This document shows, one piece after another, positions 49,619 through 62,110 of a stretch of 64,000 nt of DNA; positions within the stretch are counted from its first letter, which is position 1; the number at the start of each line of letters is the position of its first letter. The position numbers and the translations under genes were made by a program. This DNA is from Strix aluco (taxonomy: Eukaryota > Chordata > Aves > Strigiformes > Strigidae), in contig NC_133937.1 in the NCBI RefSeq assembly GCF_031877795.1, forward strand, positions 18,379,501 to 18,443,500. Direction: 5' to 3'. The notes beneath the pieces were generated by a model. It was not told the DNA's origin, did no database searches, and saw only the letters and a program-made list of their open reading frames with translations.

Positions 49619-50962
49619 GCCTTGGAAGCCTGTTTACAGCCTGGAAAGCTTCTTTTTGCTAAACTGTACTAGGTGTAAGAGCCCTGAGAAACCCTTAACC
49701 CTGTGAGAGCCAGCCCTGAGGTTGTTTGGCACTTCTGTCTCCCATTGACTGCCTGAGATGATTTTACACAAGCAGAATTGCAGCAGGAGGAACCACAGAT
49801 TCATTCACTTCAGCTGTATCTGTTACATCTTTGCACATCTGTAGCCAGTCCCCTAGTCCGACAGGAAAGACCATATGTGATGTATAACCCAGGTTACTTG
49901 TATTATACAGCTGTGTGGGCTGTAATACAAAAGAGATACTTTTTTATATCTGATAGGAGCCAAGCTTTGATCTCACTTATGACCAATACATAAAACATTT
50001 TTCTGAACATATTATATCAGTTTCTGTTCCACACAAGTATTTATTAAATTGCTGTGTGCAAAGACAGGACCTTGTGCTGGCACTACAGGGTCTATAAATC
50101 CTGCACGGACTGATTGCTCTTTCACTATGTACTGCAGGGATTGTGCCTTCCAGCCTGGACTGGGTAGAGTGGATGGCCTGCAAAATAAGAGCAACTTGAT
50201 TTTATTTATGGATACAGCTTTCTTTCTTGCCTTGTTGCTAGTTAGATTTGGTTTGTTAATGCACATATTGCTGCAAACAAAACTTCCTTTTTGTCATTTT
50301 CCTTCCATGGTGTCCAGGAAGTCTTTCATGTTTTCCCAGGCTGCTCTCTCTTCAGTCTTCCTCAACATGTAAATACCCCTCCCCATGCAGACCTTCATAT
50401 ATATGGAAAACAGACATATAGGCAGTCATCTTCCAGGCTTTTATGTTGTCACAGGTACCCTGTTGTTCTGGTGCCCCTGTAACACTTAGCTCCCACACTG
50501 TAATCAATCTGACTTTGCTGGGCTATCTTAACCTTGACATTAAACCACTTCCTATTTCTTGTCCAGCTTGCTTTCCCACAGGTTAGCCAATGTATCTCTG
50601 TCTGGACCTTTACCTGTTTTGGCAAAAGCTGTATTTCTTTTCCCTTTCTCCTATATTTCATACCTATCACTGTTGGGACCACAATACACAGATCCCTCCC
50701 TTCTCACTCTGATCATACAAAATGATTATGAGGTGTCCATTAAAAGGTGTGCTTCCATTGCCCTTGCTTCTGTTCTACAACAGCTCCTATACTGAATATA
50801 GAGAGTAACTCATACAAAGTTCTGCCACTGGTTTTGTGACTGAGACACAAAACTGGTCACATCATGAAGACTCGGGAGTTCGTGTTCTGGGACCCAACTC
50901 TGCAAATGTGAATGGACCATGTCCTCTAACAAGGATTCCTACTCTCTTTTCTCCTGCCCTAG

Positions 50963-51197
50963 GATCACTTTCAGAAGTTCATCCCACCAGGCGGGCATTA
51001 CGGGGAAAATGCTCATGGCTATGCCCACGGGCGGATGGTAGGAGGCGTGACAGCTGGGCAGCATGGCTCCGGTAAGCAGCAGTATCCCGCTGTTCCTCCT
51101 AGACCTGGAAGCAAAGGAGGCCCTAGGGACAGCGAAGGGGAGCGTGCAGGAGAATTGGCTGGAAGTGGTGGAGAAGGAGGTGATGGTACTGGAAAAG
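50963..51197 (+). CDS. MYOZ1: MYOZ1 coding exon 3, Gly-rich linker
   Basis: This 235-nt exon starts on a codon boundary with D-H-F-Q-K-F-I-P, as in human MYOZ1 (D-H-F-Q-K-F-L-P). The rest is a Gly/His/Ser-rich variable linker that includes H-G-R-M-V-G-G, G-Q-H-G-S-G-K-Q-Q-Y and G-S-G-G-E-G-G-D-G-T-G-K. The following exon needs one preceding base to read D-G-K-S-G-G. The only site that supplies that phase is AAAAG followed by GCAAGT at 51198, a GC donor matching the U1 consensus apart from the C. The nearby GT at 51203 would break the frame. The linker is low complexity in all family members and diverges fast. Confidence 0.92.
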
Positions 51198-53558
51198 GCA
51201 AGTATCTCTCTGCAAGAACAAGAAATAGCTAAAGCTATCAGAGCTTGTGCCAGCCTTACTCTTAGAAACAAGTAAATTAATTTGACTAAAACCTGAATTC
51301 TTCCAAACTAAGTTCCATTGCAAACTCTAGAAAAGCTGAACTGTCTTTAGCTTGATAGTTTTGTTTGCATGCTTCTGTGTTGCTCAATCATAGGCAAGGA
51401 GCAGAAATACCTTCCTTGGCTGGACCAAAGAAATGATGGGAAACGTGACTACTGAACTCCTGAGGTTGATACAGCAGTATGCCACTATGGCATACCCTCT
51501 CCTTTCACGGGTTTCACACTGAACTACTACTGGAGATAGTAGTATTAGCTCTTTAGCTCAGTAGTCTGACCTGACACATCAGTCCTGAGTATATCAGCCC
51601 TGATTTCAAAGTTTCCACCTAAATAAACAGCAATTTTTGGATAATCTTCAGAAGGAACAGCAATATTTCTAAAACTTATCTGGTAATCACCACTGGTCTG
51701 CTGAAGCAATATCTTTACAAGTAAAAGCATTTTTCATTTAATTTAGTCTTTACTTAATTTTATCCTCTCTTTAGTTTGGCCAGAAACCTCTAGAACCAAA
51801 TCTCTTGTATGAGAATCAGCAGGTGAAGTCATTATTTTAACAGTTGCTATGGGATTTTACAAGAAAAAGCAAATTTGCTTGGGAACCAGGAACTGCTGTT
51901 GTAAGTGGCCACATGAGTGACTTTTAAAATCCAAAGTTTTTCATTTACATTCTGGAAGAATGTGCATTTTATATCAAAAACAGCTTTTACATTTATGGGC
52001 ATCCCTGTGAAAAAGAAATCTGTGTAGACTCTCTGTCTTCTTATAGGAGATTTTTCTCAATTGTTATCTTAGTTCTGTGTGCAGGGAGAGGGAGGATTAA
52101 TATCATCCCATAGCTTTTACTGCAGAGATGGATTCCAACTGCCTTTAATTTTCAACCTAGCAATCAATTTACCTCTAAACTACTTAGTTTGAGGCCTTTA
52201 CACAGAAAGAGGGGGGTAGTTGCTTTTATTTTTTTAATGAAAATGAGATTCTTGCACATGTCTGCAATTCGCTGAAACCAGGAAAGCCCAGGATTTGGCA
52301 AGGTTTGAAGAAAATAAGCAAGACAAAGGAAGAAGGTGTGATAAAGAAGAAAGTTTCAGATAAGAATAATAGTGTTCATTCTTTGCCACTTACTTCATAA
52401 GGATTTATGTTTTCTACACAAACTGTAGCACCATGACAGCACCAGAATGTCTAACTCCATTAACCTATTATTCCCTTCTACCCTAATCAAGCTAAGGAGA
52501 AGTCATCGCTCAGGAGTTTTAAGGTTTATGAAGGATGAAAATCTTAAGTGTGCTACATATCAATACACAACCAATGCTCTTATTAGCAAGGTAGTATTAT
52601 ACACAACTGGAAGGAAAAAAAGCAAAAAAGCAAAAAAAAAAAAAAAAAAAAAAAAAAGAGGCAGACAATTAAAACCCTTGTCTAAGCCCGTTTGCTAATG
52701 GAGCAGCCAGAATTTAACCTAAAATTTCTGGCAATTGAATGTCTGACTTAACAGCAAAGTGCAGCTCTGTCATTGACAGGATTTTAACTTCCAGAAAGAT
52801 ACACCATCATATTTTCAGACTGCTTTTAGCCATCCTGAGGTGTTTGAGCCAGACTTGTCTCTAAAATTCTGGTTCAGGAGGGGGAAAATATGAATATCTG
52901 TTCACGTAATCACAAAGAAAATGACAACTTATAAAAATACTGAGACAAGGGAGATGGCAATTTTAGAACATTCAAGAATGGACTACTGAGGAAAATATTA
53001 GTAAAGATGGTTGTGGGTTGCCAAGACCCTGAAATACGATGGTTAAAGGTTTTTGGTCAGTCAGAGCCAACTTCAAAGTTTGAGCCTAATTTTGGAATTT
53101 ACAGTCAGGGCTTTGTTTATTGCATCTGATTATGATGGTGAGGTTTATGTGAAGAGGTTATGTCTGCTATGATCAGACAAAGAAGAGAAGTAAATTATGA
53201 AATTAGATAGCATTTTGCCTTGTCTAAATCTTCCCTGGAAGTAGTGAAAGAGATGATGGGGTAAGGACATTGGTTCTTTGGGTAAGAGATTTCTATTTGA
53301 GTGACCAGAGAGAAGAATGAAAAATTAGCTTTCAAATATATGCTCTAATCCAAATTCCTGGATGAGTGGCTCTTAGATTGTGGTACACCTGCTTTTCAGT
53401 CTTTTGAAAGAGAAATCCAACCATAAAATCTCAGACTTGATCTAGGAGTTACAGAATCTGGAAACAAAGCTGGTGTCTTAACTCCAACGTCAGAATACAG
53501 AAAGACAATGTAGATAAGTGTCTTCTAACTAGAGTGTTTTACCTTCCTCTGTTTACAG
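51198..53558 (+). other. MYOZ1: MYOZ1 GC-AG intron
   Basis: A 2.4-kb intron from GCAAGT to TGTTTACAG. Phase across the junction is correct only with the GC donor. It contains a 26-base A-run at 52632-52657 followed by SINE-like debris, and no gene. Confidence 0.8.
52632..52657 (+). repeat. Poly(A) tract
   Basis: A run of about 26 adenines preceded by AAGCAAAAAAGC. It could be the tail of an old retroposed element, but no clear body is recognisable upstream. Confidence 0.9.
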
Positions 53559-53718
53559 ATGGAAAGTCAGGAGGCAAAAAAATCACTGTATTTAAAACTT
53601 ACATCTCCCCATGGGAACGAGCAATGGGTATCAGCCCTGAGGACAAAAGTCAGTTCACCATTGACTTACTGTCATACAGTCCCAAAGCTGATTTCCCCCA
53701 CTACAAGTCTTTTAACCG
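53559..53718 (+). CDS. MYOZ1: MYOZ1 coding exon 4
   Basis: This 160-nt exon begins by completing an aspartate codon and ends in phase 2 before GTAAGT. It encodes K-S-G-G-K-K-I-T-V-F-K-T-Y-I-S-P-W-E-R-A-M-G and ends F-P-H-Y-K-S-F-N-R. The T-V-F-K-T-Y-I-S-P-W-E-R-A-M-G core is identical to human MYOZ1. It belongs to the conserved C-terminal region that carries the alpha-actinin and calcineurin contacts in the calsarcin family. Confidence 0.97.
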
Positions 53719-54549
53719 GTAAGTCTTCTTGGATATTCAGTTCCATTTATTTAGCATGAGAAAACACAATAATCCTGGCCATAGTCCTCCTGTCTTGTGC
53801 AATGTAAATAAGTTTTACTTGCATGTCATTTTGCTTAACACAGTCTCCCAGGTATGAAACATTTGGAGGCCTACATTAAGAGCTAGAGATTTTAATTCAG
53901 CTTATGGACAGAAAACCTACACAGCTGGATAAGAGGACTTTAATCCTATTTTCCTTTCTTTCTCACCCCATTTGACCAGGGAGATTTAGCTTGCCACTGT
54001 TTATTGCTGCAGCCATTTAAAGTTCAAGAGTTCAGGAAAAATACTTATGATCAGAAGCCATATACTTCACAGTACTTCAGATAAGAATCAGGATCTTCCT
54101 GTTGCTTCTGAAAAGAACTGAAAGTTTTACAAATATTTCTAGGGCGGCAACAATTTTCTGTTAACATCTCTATACAATTTTGCCACCCACTTCCATAGCC
54201 TCAGGACATCAGTACCCAGGACAAAGCCAAATCCCACTCATCACTGCAATAATGCAGCCTCTGCCTCCTACATGTAGAGGGTACAAACAGGTGTGAAAGG
54301 TGTATGGTTTGATGGAGGTTGATGCAACAGGGATGAAGGAAGTGTACAGGAGAAGTGTGGGGGGCTTGTTTTTAAATCTTTCTTAGTACATAGGCAATGG
54401 ATACATATATGTTCTTGGGAAGGGTTTGTTGGCCAGTCAGCTGCAACAGTGGTAACATTTATAGTCTCGATAATGTTGGTTATTTATTTTCTAAATCCCG
54501 TTGTTTACCTATGCTCTGTTCACTAACTCCATGTATTCCCCTGTGCCAG
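53719..54549 (+). other. MYOZ1: MYOZ1 last intron
   Basis: An 831-bp GT-AG intron (GTAAGT to TGTGCCAG) with nothing further recognised. Confidence 0.9.
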
Positions 54550-54781
54550 GACTGCCATGCCTTATGGGGGTTATGAGAAAGCAGCCAAACGGATGACCTT
54601 CAAAGTGCCTCAGTTTGATATTTGCCCTTTGCTTCCAGAATCTCTCATGATATATAATCAAAATTTCAGCAACAGACCCTCCTTCAACAGAACCCCAATA
54701 CCTTGGATGCCTTCAGGAGACTCCTCTGAGTACCATATTGAGGTCAATGTGCCAAGGAGTGGTGAAACAGAAGAGCTGTAA
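54550..54781 (+). CDS. MYOZ1: MYOZ1 last coding exon
   Basis: This 232-nt coding part starts by completing arginine in S-F-N-R-T-A-M-P-Y-G-G-Y-E-K-A and ends at TAA 54779-54781. It includes R-M-T-F-K-V-P-Q-F-D, Y-N-Q-N-F-S-N-R-P-S-F-N-R and T-P-I-P-W, all diagnostic of the family. The C-terminus is G-E-T-E-E-L, the E-[ST]-[DE]-[DE]-L class III PDZ ligand that myozenins and myotilin use to bind ZASP/Cypher and other enigma-family PDZ domains. The five exons give 294 residues against 299 in human. Confidence 0.98.
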
Positions 54782-55105
54782 ATCCCCACCGTCGAGGCCT
54801 TCTTTTTCTCTCAGCCCTTTCTATTTGCAAGTTGATAGTGAGGAGCTGAAAAGTGCAACTCTAGTTCTCTCAGCCCTTCCTTTCTTTTGTCCGTAGCCCA
54901 GACAAGTTCCTAGCAGGTTCTAAACTTATCTTTGCTGTGGTGTTAATCCATATCAGAAACAGTTTGAGGGAAAGGAGCTTTTTATTCACCAGGGCATAAA
55001 AGGGCAAAACTAGGAAGTGTTTTTCTGTTTAGCAATGCTAAATGCTGCCTGTCTGCTCCATAATAAATCTGTTTTGTCATATATTAACAAGTAATAAAAC
55101 ACCAA
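54782..55105 (+). other. MYOZ1: MYOZ1 3' UTR
   Basis: A short 3' UTR is implied by two AATAAA hexamers at 55062-55067 and 55093-55098, about 300 bases after the stop. The cleavage site is probably within 30 bases of one of them. Confidence 0.7.
55062..55098 (+). terminator. MYOZ1: MYOZ1 polyadenylation signals
   Basis: AATAAA at 55062-55067 and again at 55093-55098, followed by a TTGTGTTTTCTCTTT stretch suitable as the downstream element. Confidence 0.75.
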
Positions 55106-58100
55106 GAGGAAAAAAAGCCATTGTGTTTTCTCTTTAAAAAATGCTGCTGAATCAATTTGGGGATTAGCAATAACAAAAGTTTAAATCTCACAGCTAGACT
55201 GTTAGCATGGTAAGAAAGATTGGGGACTGATGGGGATGCGCGTAATACATCGAGGCGGCTAGGATAAATACTGCAGAACTGATGGTGAAGAATGATTACT
55301 TTGAGAGGAAATGATACAGGTAATCATAACAGCATCAGAGATAAAATAACAAGTCATCCTGTCAGTGTAACAGACATTAAAGTATTTCACTGTCACCCAA
55401 GATCCCCCAGTTCTCCAGAGTATAAAATAGGTGATAGCTTAAGCGTTTTTTCACACAGAGAGACCAAGAAGGCAATAGGTCAGGAAAGAACAGAGGTACA
55501 CCCAAGTGAGATGACTTGCCCATAGTTACAGAGCAAGAAAGAAAAATTGTTCATTACAACAGAAATAATTTGACACCCGCCACAGTGTATTACTTACTCA
55601 AATGCACAGCATCAAAGTCTATTCCATTTCTTGTAACAGTTTTACTGATGCCACACATATAGGAAGAAAGGCAGACACTGTGGAAAAACCAATGAAGAAC
55701 TCTATTTTTCTACATGAAATACCTTGTTTCATGAACATTTGCACTCTGATATAAAACATACAAGAGTGCTGTTTCACTACCACACCCTAGCTCAGCCTGC
55801 ATGGAGACTGGTTTGGAATTATCTGTCCTGGTCCCTTCTTTAGATAAACATTTCCTCTTATAAACAGGGCTAAACAGCTTATTTACAGGGACAGCTTCCA
55901 CTGAGTTTTTCCTCCTTGGCTAGAAATCCCTGCAACAATATATTTGATTTTTATTCTGTTTGGATAGTTACGAGGTTAGCTTTATTACACTCCTCCAAAA
56001 GGCTACTGCCAGGGCTACCCTGAGGTCTCTTAAAAATTGTGCTAATAATAACAAGCTGCAGAAGTAATGAATAAGTAGTTTCCTAACCTTCCTGCTGAAA
56101 TGGCTAAAGAACATTTATTATATGCCCTATTAAATGATTAAGAAGTATCCATAACTCAGTTCTGTGAGTAAACTTAGAAACATTAAGGTGGTGCTTTGAT
56201 CTTCTGAAGAACATTTCAACAAAAATGAAAAAGGTTGTCGTTTTTGACATGTTCCTACAAGGTATTTGAAGTTTGAGTTGAAAACAAATCCTCAGAGAAA
56301 CTTGTTTTGTTTCTTTGGATAAAATGGATCCATGAATTAGTTGAAAATACATTTCCCCCATCGATTTCCTTTTTTAATGCCTACATAAATACATGCAAAT
56401 TTCACCATTGAAAGACATTTAAATGGGAAATTCTCACATTCTACTATACTATTAGTTTATTCTGTATTTGATCTCTGTCTGGAGATAAGGTTGCTTTAGG
56501 TTTTCCAACATTTTTAATCAATCTAGCTTTTTCAATTGCATTGTAATTAAGGGGGATGGATTTCCAGTTTGAAAAGTATTCTAACTATATTCCAAGAACC
56601 CAGGCTACAAAGAGAATGCCAGAAGTTCAGCAAGACAGAGGAAATTTCAGAGAAAACTAGGTGACACTAATCAAAATATTTTCCCACCAAATATGCTATT
56701 TATTGCCTCCCCTTTTCTGACATGGATTTTGGACTCTCACAATACAGAATTACATTATTTTTTAAGTAAAACACGTGATGCTTTCATGGTAAATATGTCA
56801 GGAGCATCAGAAACAAGACAGTTTGGTACCTGGATGTCATGGTCTATTTTCAGTAGCAGGTGTTCCAGATCATGGACCAGTTAGACATGTCAAGGTGCAG
56901 AGAGAGCTGGCTGCTCCGAGAGGGGTGAGCCCCAGGCACGCCCAACACAGACAGTGCCCCCATCAACCAGCACACAAGCCCACCACATCTGAGCATGGCA
57001 GGCAGAGCTGAGTGCTGGTGACAGGGTCCATCAATTATCCCAGACATGGTGAGGGGATGAATTAGGCACAGGGGCTATCCAGGGAGCCTGGTCAGGAGCA
57101 AAAGGAAACAGGGCTGGACACAAGCTACACTGTGGGTCCAAAGTCCATCTAGGAGACAGGCTAGCTCCAGCACAGGTCTCAGGTCCACCCAGGAGACAAG
57201 AGTGCAGGCCAGCACCCCTACGACATACCTCAGACAAGGACCCCAGGCCCAGGACTGAGCTTAAATGGGGTTTCTGAGCCATAAGTGGGGTAAAGGTCCC
57301 AGGTGAGGCTGGTCAGGGCAACTAAGAGCTGTGGTACACACAGGGCAATGATACTGAAATGTCTGGGAATTCCAAAATAATCACAACAATCATTTGAGTT
57401 CGCCTGGAGCATAATAAAAAAGACTAAATAAAATAGGTCCTTAAACATGCAGGGAAAGGTAAGAAATACTGTGCAGAAATAACACAGTGCTCTCTGGTGG
57501 CGTATCTTCAAAATTCTCATGTACAAGGAAAGCAGCATCATGCAGCAAGTAGGTCAAAGGCCTGGGTATATACCCAAAGCTCTCTCTGGTTCATTATGTA
57601 CTGTTGGACAAGAGTTTTTGTCTGTGCAGTCCATTAACTCTAACCCTAAATGGGGATAAAAAGTTGCAGTGTGCTTGGAATTAGTATTGTATCGCTGCAA
57701 ATTATTAATAATATTTCTATAATTCATACTTGCAAGCTAAGAGGATCCTTCAGTTTTGGTAAATTTGCTTAATGAGGCATGTAGTTCTTCTTTTACCGGT
57801 ACGCTTTCAATCTCAAATCCTGTCAAGCAGAATTTATGTGCTTTTGTTTCTAGTACAAAATGAGAAATACAACACTACATGTTGTAGAACAATTCAGACA
57901 ACTATTGTCTTCCTGTTTACATAGCTTAAGATACATGCTAGTTTAGTCATTAATCAAAGTAACGTTAAAAGTGAGAAAAATTGGTAATCCAAATTCTTTC
58001 TCAAAAATAATTAATTTCAGTGAGGCTTATAGCTACTCTAATCAGGGCAGAAGTTTGTCCAAAATAATCAAATATTTAAGAGGAAGTAAGCAACGGCTCC

Positions 58101-61100
58101 TGTTCTTTGTTTTCCTTGGGCTATGATGTAGACTCAGGGGAATCGCCTATGTCAGAGAATTATTTATATTGGGAATAAGAGGATTTTATAAGATTTAATT
58201 ACAGTGGATTTCCCCCACATACTAGGAGCTACAGAATGGAAACTCAGTCATCTGCTTTTAAGCAGGATCATCGTAGTTAGAGATAAAAAAGAACTAACAA
58301 ATTATTGAGCCCATCCTCTTGTAAAGGCAGGCTACAGTTCCCTCATAGAGGATGTATTGGATATTAAGCTTATACTCCATGGAACAGCAGCCAAAAATCC
58401 ATTTAATAGAGAGGGGCTGGCCTATGAAAAACAGATTGGATACAATTTTGTGACATTCAGATCTTTCATTCATGGCAAAAAGTTCTCATATTTTTAGTTA
58501 TTTACAGTGTTATTTTTAGAAATATTATTTTACAGTTTCCAAGCTTTGAGTAAGCGACAATGAAAACGCATAAAAAACAGTGCCCACGTTCTAACGTAAA
58601 AGAAGAGTGTTTCACAAAATCTCAGCAATACTATCCATAAATGTGGACTCATATGTTTTAAAATCTTGCCTGAAGTTATAGTTGATGGCATCAATATTTG
58701 GCAGGTAGTAGTACTGTTGGTATGCTTCTCTGTGTTGTGCAGAAAATCTTCCATTTGACTGCAATGTAATCCCTAATCAAAGGTTTTGCATCTCATAATT
58801 GTCTCTCTCATGTGAGCAGCTTGCCATTAGTGAGGATGATGATATAATTCATAGAACTAACATCTGGGAATTACATTTGATGTTGTTATTGACAGAGCAT
58901 TTAGAGGAGATGGTTTTGTCATTAGGCTTAGTGACGCTCTGAAATAAAATCTGGAACAGTTTCAGACTGCTAAGAGAATATGGGCTTTGTCTTGTTTGAC
59001 TTTTTTTAAAAATCATATTTAAATCATACAAGATGGCAGGCACCAGACAGAGCCAAGAGCCTGAACACCATCATTCTGCTATGGAGCGAAGAGGTCTGCA
59101 TGTGGCCATCCCTCCATGGGAAGAGCTGTCTTGTGGCACAAGGCTTGAACATTCACTGCACTGAGGCTTTTTTCCTGCCTAGCTTGTCTGCAAGTGTATG
59201 TTCTCTTTCACAGAAGACTGCCACAGGTGCAATTATCTGGCAAGCTCCACTTCCAAAGGACGGCCCCTTGGCACAACAAGCTGCTGTTAGCACTTCTCTG
59301 GCAATTTACGGGGTTCATTGCTGCCCATCAGCAGCACATATGCTAATTTCTCTTGAATGAGTAATAGAAAAGTTTGCAAGCCAGCCTGCTGGCTCACAGC
59401 ACGTTAATACATTTATATGCAATCTCATCCATGCCCAAATCCTCAAATTGCAGGTTACAAACTAGTTTAGACAAGTTGCCTATTCTGTCTTGGAGATGTG
59501 CCTGACCAGGACCACAGATAATCAAGCAGAATTTGCAGACACATGCAGAAGCAAGATGGCACACATTTTGTGGAACTGCTGAGTATGTGGGATTTGAGAC
59601 GCTATTAATTATATTCATGGCATCATATATCTGCTAGTAAAAGTCTCTTCAGTTAATTTGATCAATTAGCAGTGCCTCTATGCCGTATCTCTTGCTCTCT
59701 ATGTATTTAACACACAGTGTCATCTTCTCTCTGATGATCACCTTCTGCTTGTAGTACAGCTTACGTGATGCTTTAATGAGTGCAAGTACTTGCTCAGATA
59801 TATGTTGTGTTAACACATGCAGTAAAGGGAAGAGAACTACATGAACCACTCTGAAGCAATGCTCCTAAACACAACCTAAACTCGTCAGCTTAATAAACAA
59901 ATTCTCAAATATAAACTCTTCCTTTAATTTTCAATGATATGTTTTAGAAACATTCTTTATATCAAAACTTTTAATGCACATTTTCCAGCTTTTTTGAAGA
60001 AAACCTGCAGGCTATTTTTTTTGGTTTTGTTTTGACCATTTGATTAACGATAAAAACCCACAAAATGTTTTGTGCAAAGAGTTTTAATTTTAAAAGTCTG
60101 TTTTTCATTTAAAGAAAATTCTATCTGATCTATGTTCAGGGAGAACTGACACAAATAAATTTGCAGACAGGGACAACTACTCTTTAAAAAATAGGAAGAC
60201 GTTATAGGTATGGCTCTAGCCAGTGGTTATAATGAACATTCGCCTTTCAAATATCCATAGTGAACAAATAAATGCATAAATAAGATGAGATTAATTTATG
60301 GTTATAAGTTCTTCTTCTAGTGCCAAACCAAAATAGTTATTCTTCTTTGTTCTTCTAACAAGGCCTACTGGGAACAGTTATTTTTGGGAAATTTGGACAG
60401 GGAAGACACAACCATACTATGAAAGGCTGACAAAGATCTCAACTCTTCCCAGACTCAGATGTGAGCCAAGGGCAGCACTACTGTTTTACTCTGGGCCCCT
60501 GCATTTGTAGCTGGAGAGAAAAAAACAAAGAGGGCACTAAGAGCAGTGAAAAAGGCTACCCACTAAGCAATGCTTTACTTGTGCTCCAAAACATCCCTCT
60601 GCATAAAAGGCTAAATAAGGACTCTGCAGAATTCCCCTTCTTACTGGGGGAAGTTCCTGCCTTAAGCAACAATCTGATTATACATCATTCACTGATGGGA
60701 AAACAAAGTGGCCCATGGAAGGAGAAACAAACAAATGAGAAACTTTCTGCTGGCCAGCCTAAAGACAACCTATGGGCCTTATCACGCAGGACCTCCCCTG
60801 CTCAGAGATGCTATACAAATTCAATTACACTGAAGAGCGCTTTAGTCAAACTCCATAGTGCCTGGCTCAGATAAGTAATTACTTCCATATTCTATTATAA
60901 AAACAGCCATACTTCAATGGGTCTGAGGCTAGCATGGATTTAGGGCTTCATTATGTCTACTATCTCTAAATATTTCTCTTAATTATCTTTGGCCCCTAAG
61001 AGAGGCTTGAGGTCTTCCTCATTTGCTCTCTCTCCCAGTATGATTGGCTTGATTCCCGAAGCAAAAGACTGAAATGGAATAGGAAGTCACAAGTAAACAA

Positions 61101-62110
61101 GCATTCTTCCAAATGCACAAACTTTTTTTGGTATTGTTTTAATGGTGTTAGAAATGCCATATTAACACCAGTGGCACAAACAGTGTTGCAGACACCTGTA
61201 TATACAAACAATATGCTTTAAGTGTTTGATCTGGGCAGGAAACAGGCAGTCTCAGTCCTCCAGGCATACTCTATGCATCTGTTATACCACTGACAGTATA
61301 CCTGAATTATCAGAAGTTGGTAATTCTGGCACACAGAAATACATGTTTTAGATACAGAACATTATGCACCAACTCACTCACTTCTCATATGTAAAAATGG
61401 CCCTCAACAACTGGACAAAAAGAAATTCCTCCACAACTTACAGAGTTGGTGGCACTCCTCTATAAGGATTGTTACAACAGATGTATCTCTCAGATGTCAG
61501 GAACACTGAAATACAAGGGCGGAAAAGAAAGTGTGTAAGTACTCATGTCTTCATGTTTGAGTAATTAATTACATTGTTTATCCAGGGTGCTAGCACTGAG
61601 ATACCCACTGCTCATGGAAATGGCAGTCCCCCCAGTCATCTTCAGATTCTCTCCACATGCATGATCCTGAATTCATAGAAAAGGGTCCATTTATTTCTGT
61701 GGGTTTGAAATGGGACTCTCTCCTGGTGACAGGAAAATCACATACTGCTATGTGCAGCTGATGCAGTTCAGAGAATGTGAGCTTAATATTAATTTTACAC
61801 ATTGCCCAGTATTCAGAAAATCAAAATATAAATTTGTAAAAGGTCTTATTCAAATTTTCCCAGAACCTGAGATGGCCTAATTCGCACCTGAAGTACTTGG
61901 ACAAATGATAAACATACAATGTTATGGCTCTAACCTGTGAGGAAACCCAGCTCTCACATGAACTACAAGTAAACTTTTGCTAGACATGCATGTGCTTTGG
62001 CTCCAGTCCTATCAGCTCCCACGGCCCATACTTTAGGATCGGTGAGATCATACACACTCTGCAAGCACACCTACTTCTTCTCTGCCATGAAAAAGCTGCT
62101 TCTATCCAGG
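55106..62110. other. Intergenic region between MYOZ1 and the CpG-island gene
   Basis: AT-rich DNA with no supported gene. The longest open frame (60461-60874, 137 codons) resembles no family I know and lacks exon-like composition. A GC-richer block sits at 56.86-57.34 kb. Confidence 0.6.
56860..57340. repeat. GC-rich block with 40-bp imperfect tandem units
   Basis: About 480 bases of distinctly higher GC than the flanks. Two imperfect copies of a unit starting GTCC and containing AGGAGACA...CCAGCAC lie at about 57143-57173 and 57183-57216. It could be a minisatellite or the remnant of a transposed element. No terminal repeats or target duplications were identified. Confidence 0.35.

Larger units (their letters stand above)
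42387..50962 (+). other. MYOZ1: Large MYOZ1 intron
   Basis: An 8.6-kb GT-AG intron (GTAGGT to CTGCCCTAG). No internal gene is supported. It holds MIR-like fragments near 45.75 and 47.4 kb, a T-run near 46.18 kb, a relatively CpG-rich block at 44.17-44.43 kb, a full CRE at 47880 and a MEF2/E-box group at 49.46-49.62 kb. MEF2-consensus words also occur at 44958 and 46093. Confidence 0.85.

Noticed and set aside
60461-60874. 137-codon frame in intergenic DNA
   Set aside because: It has no recognisable protein features and is in AT-rich sequence without promoter or splice context.
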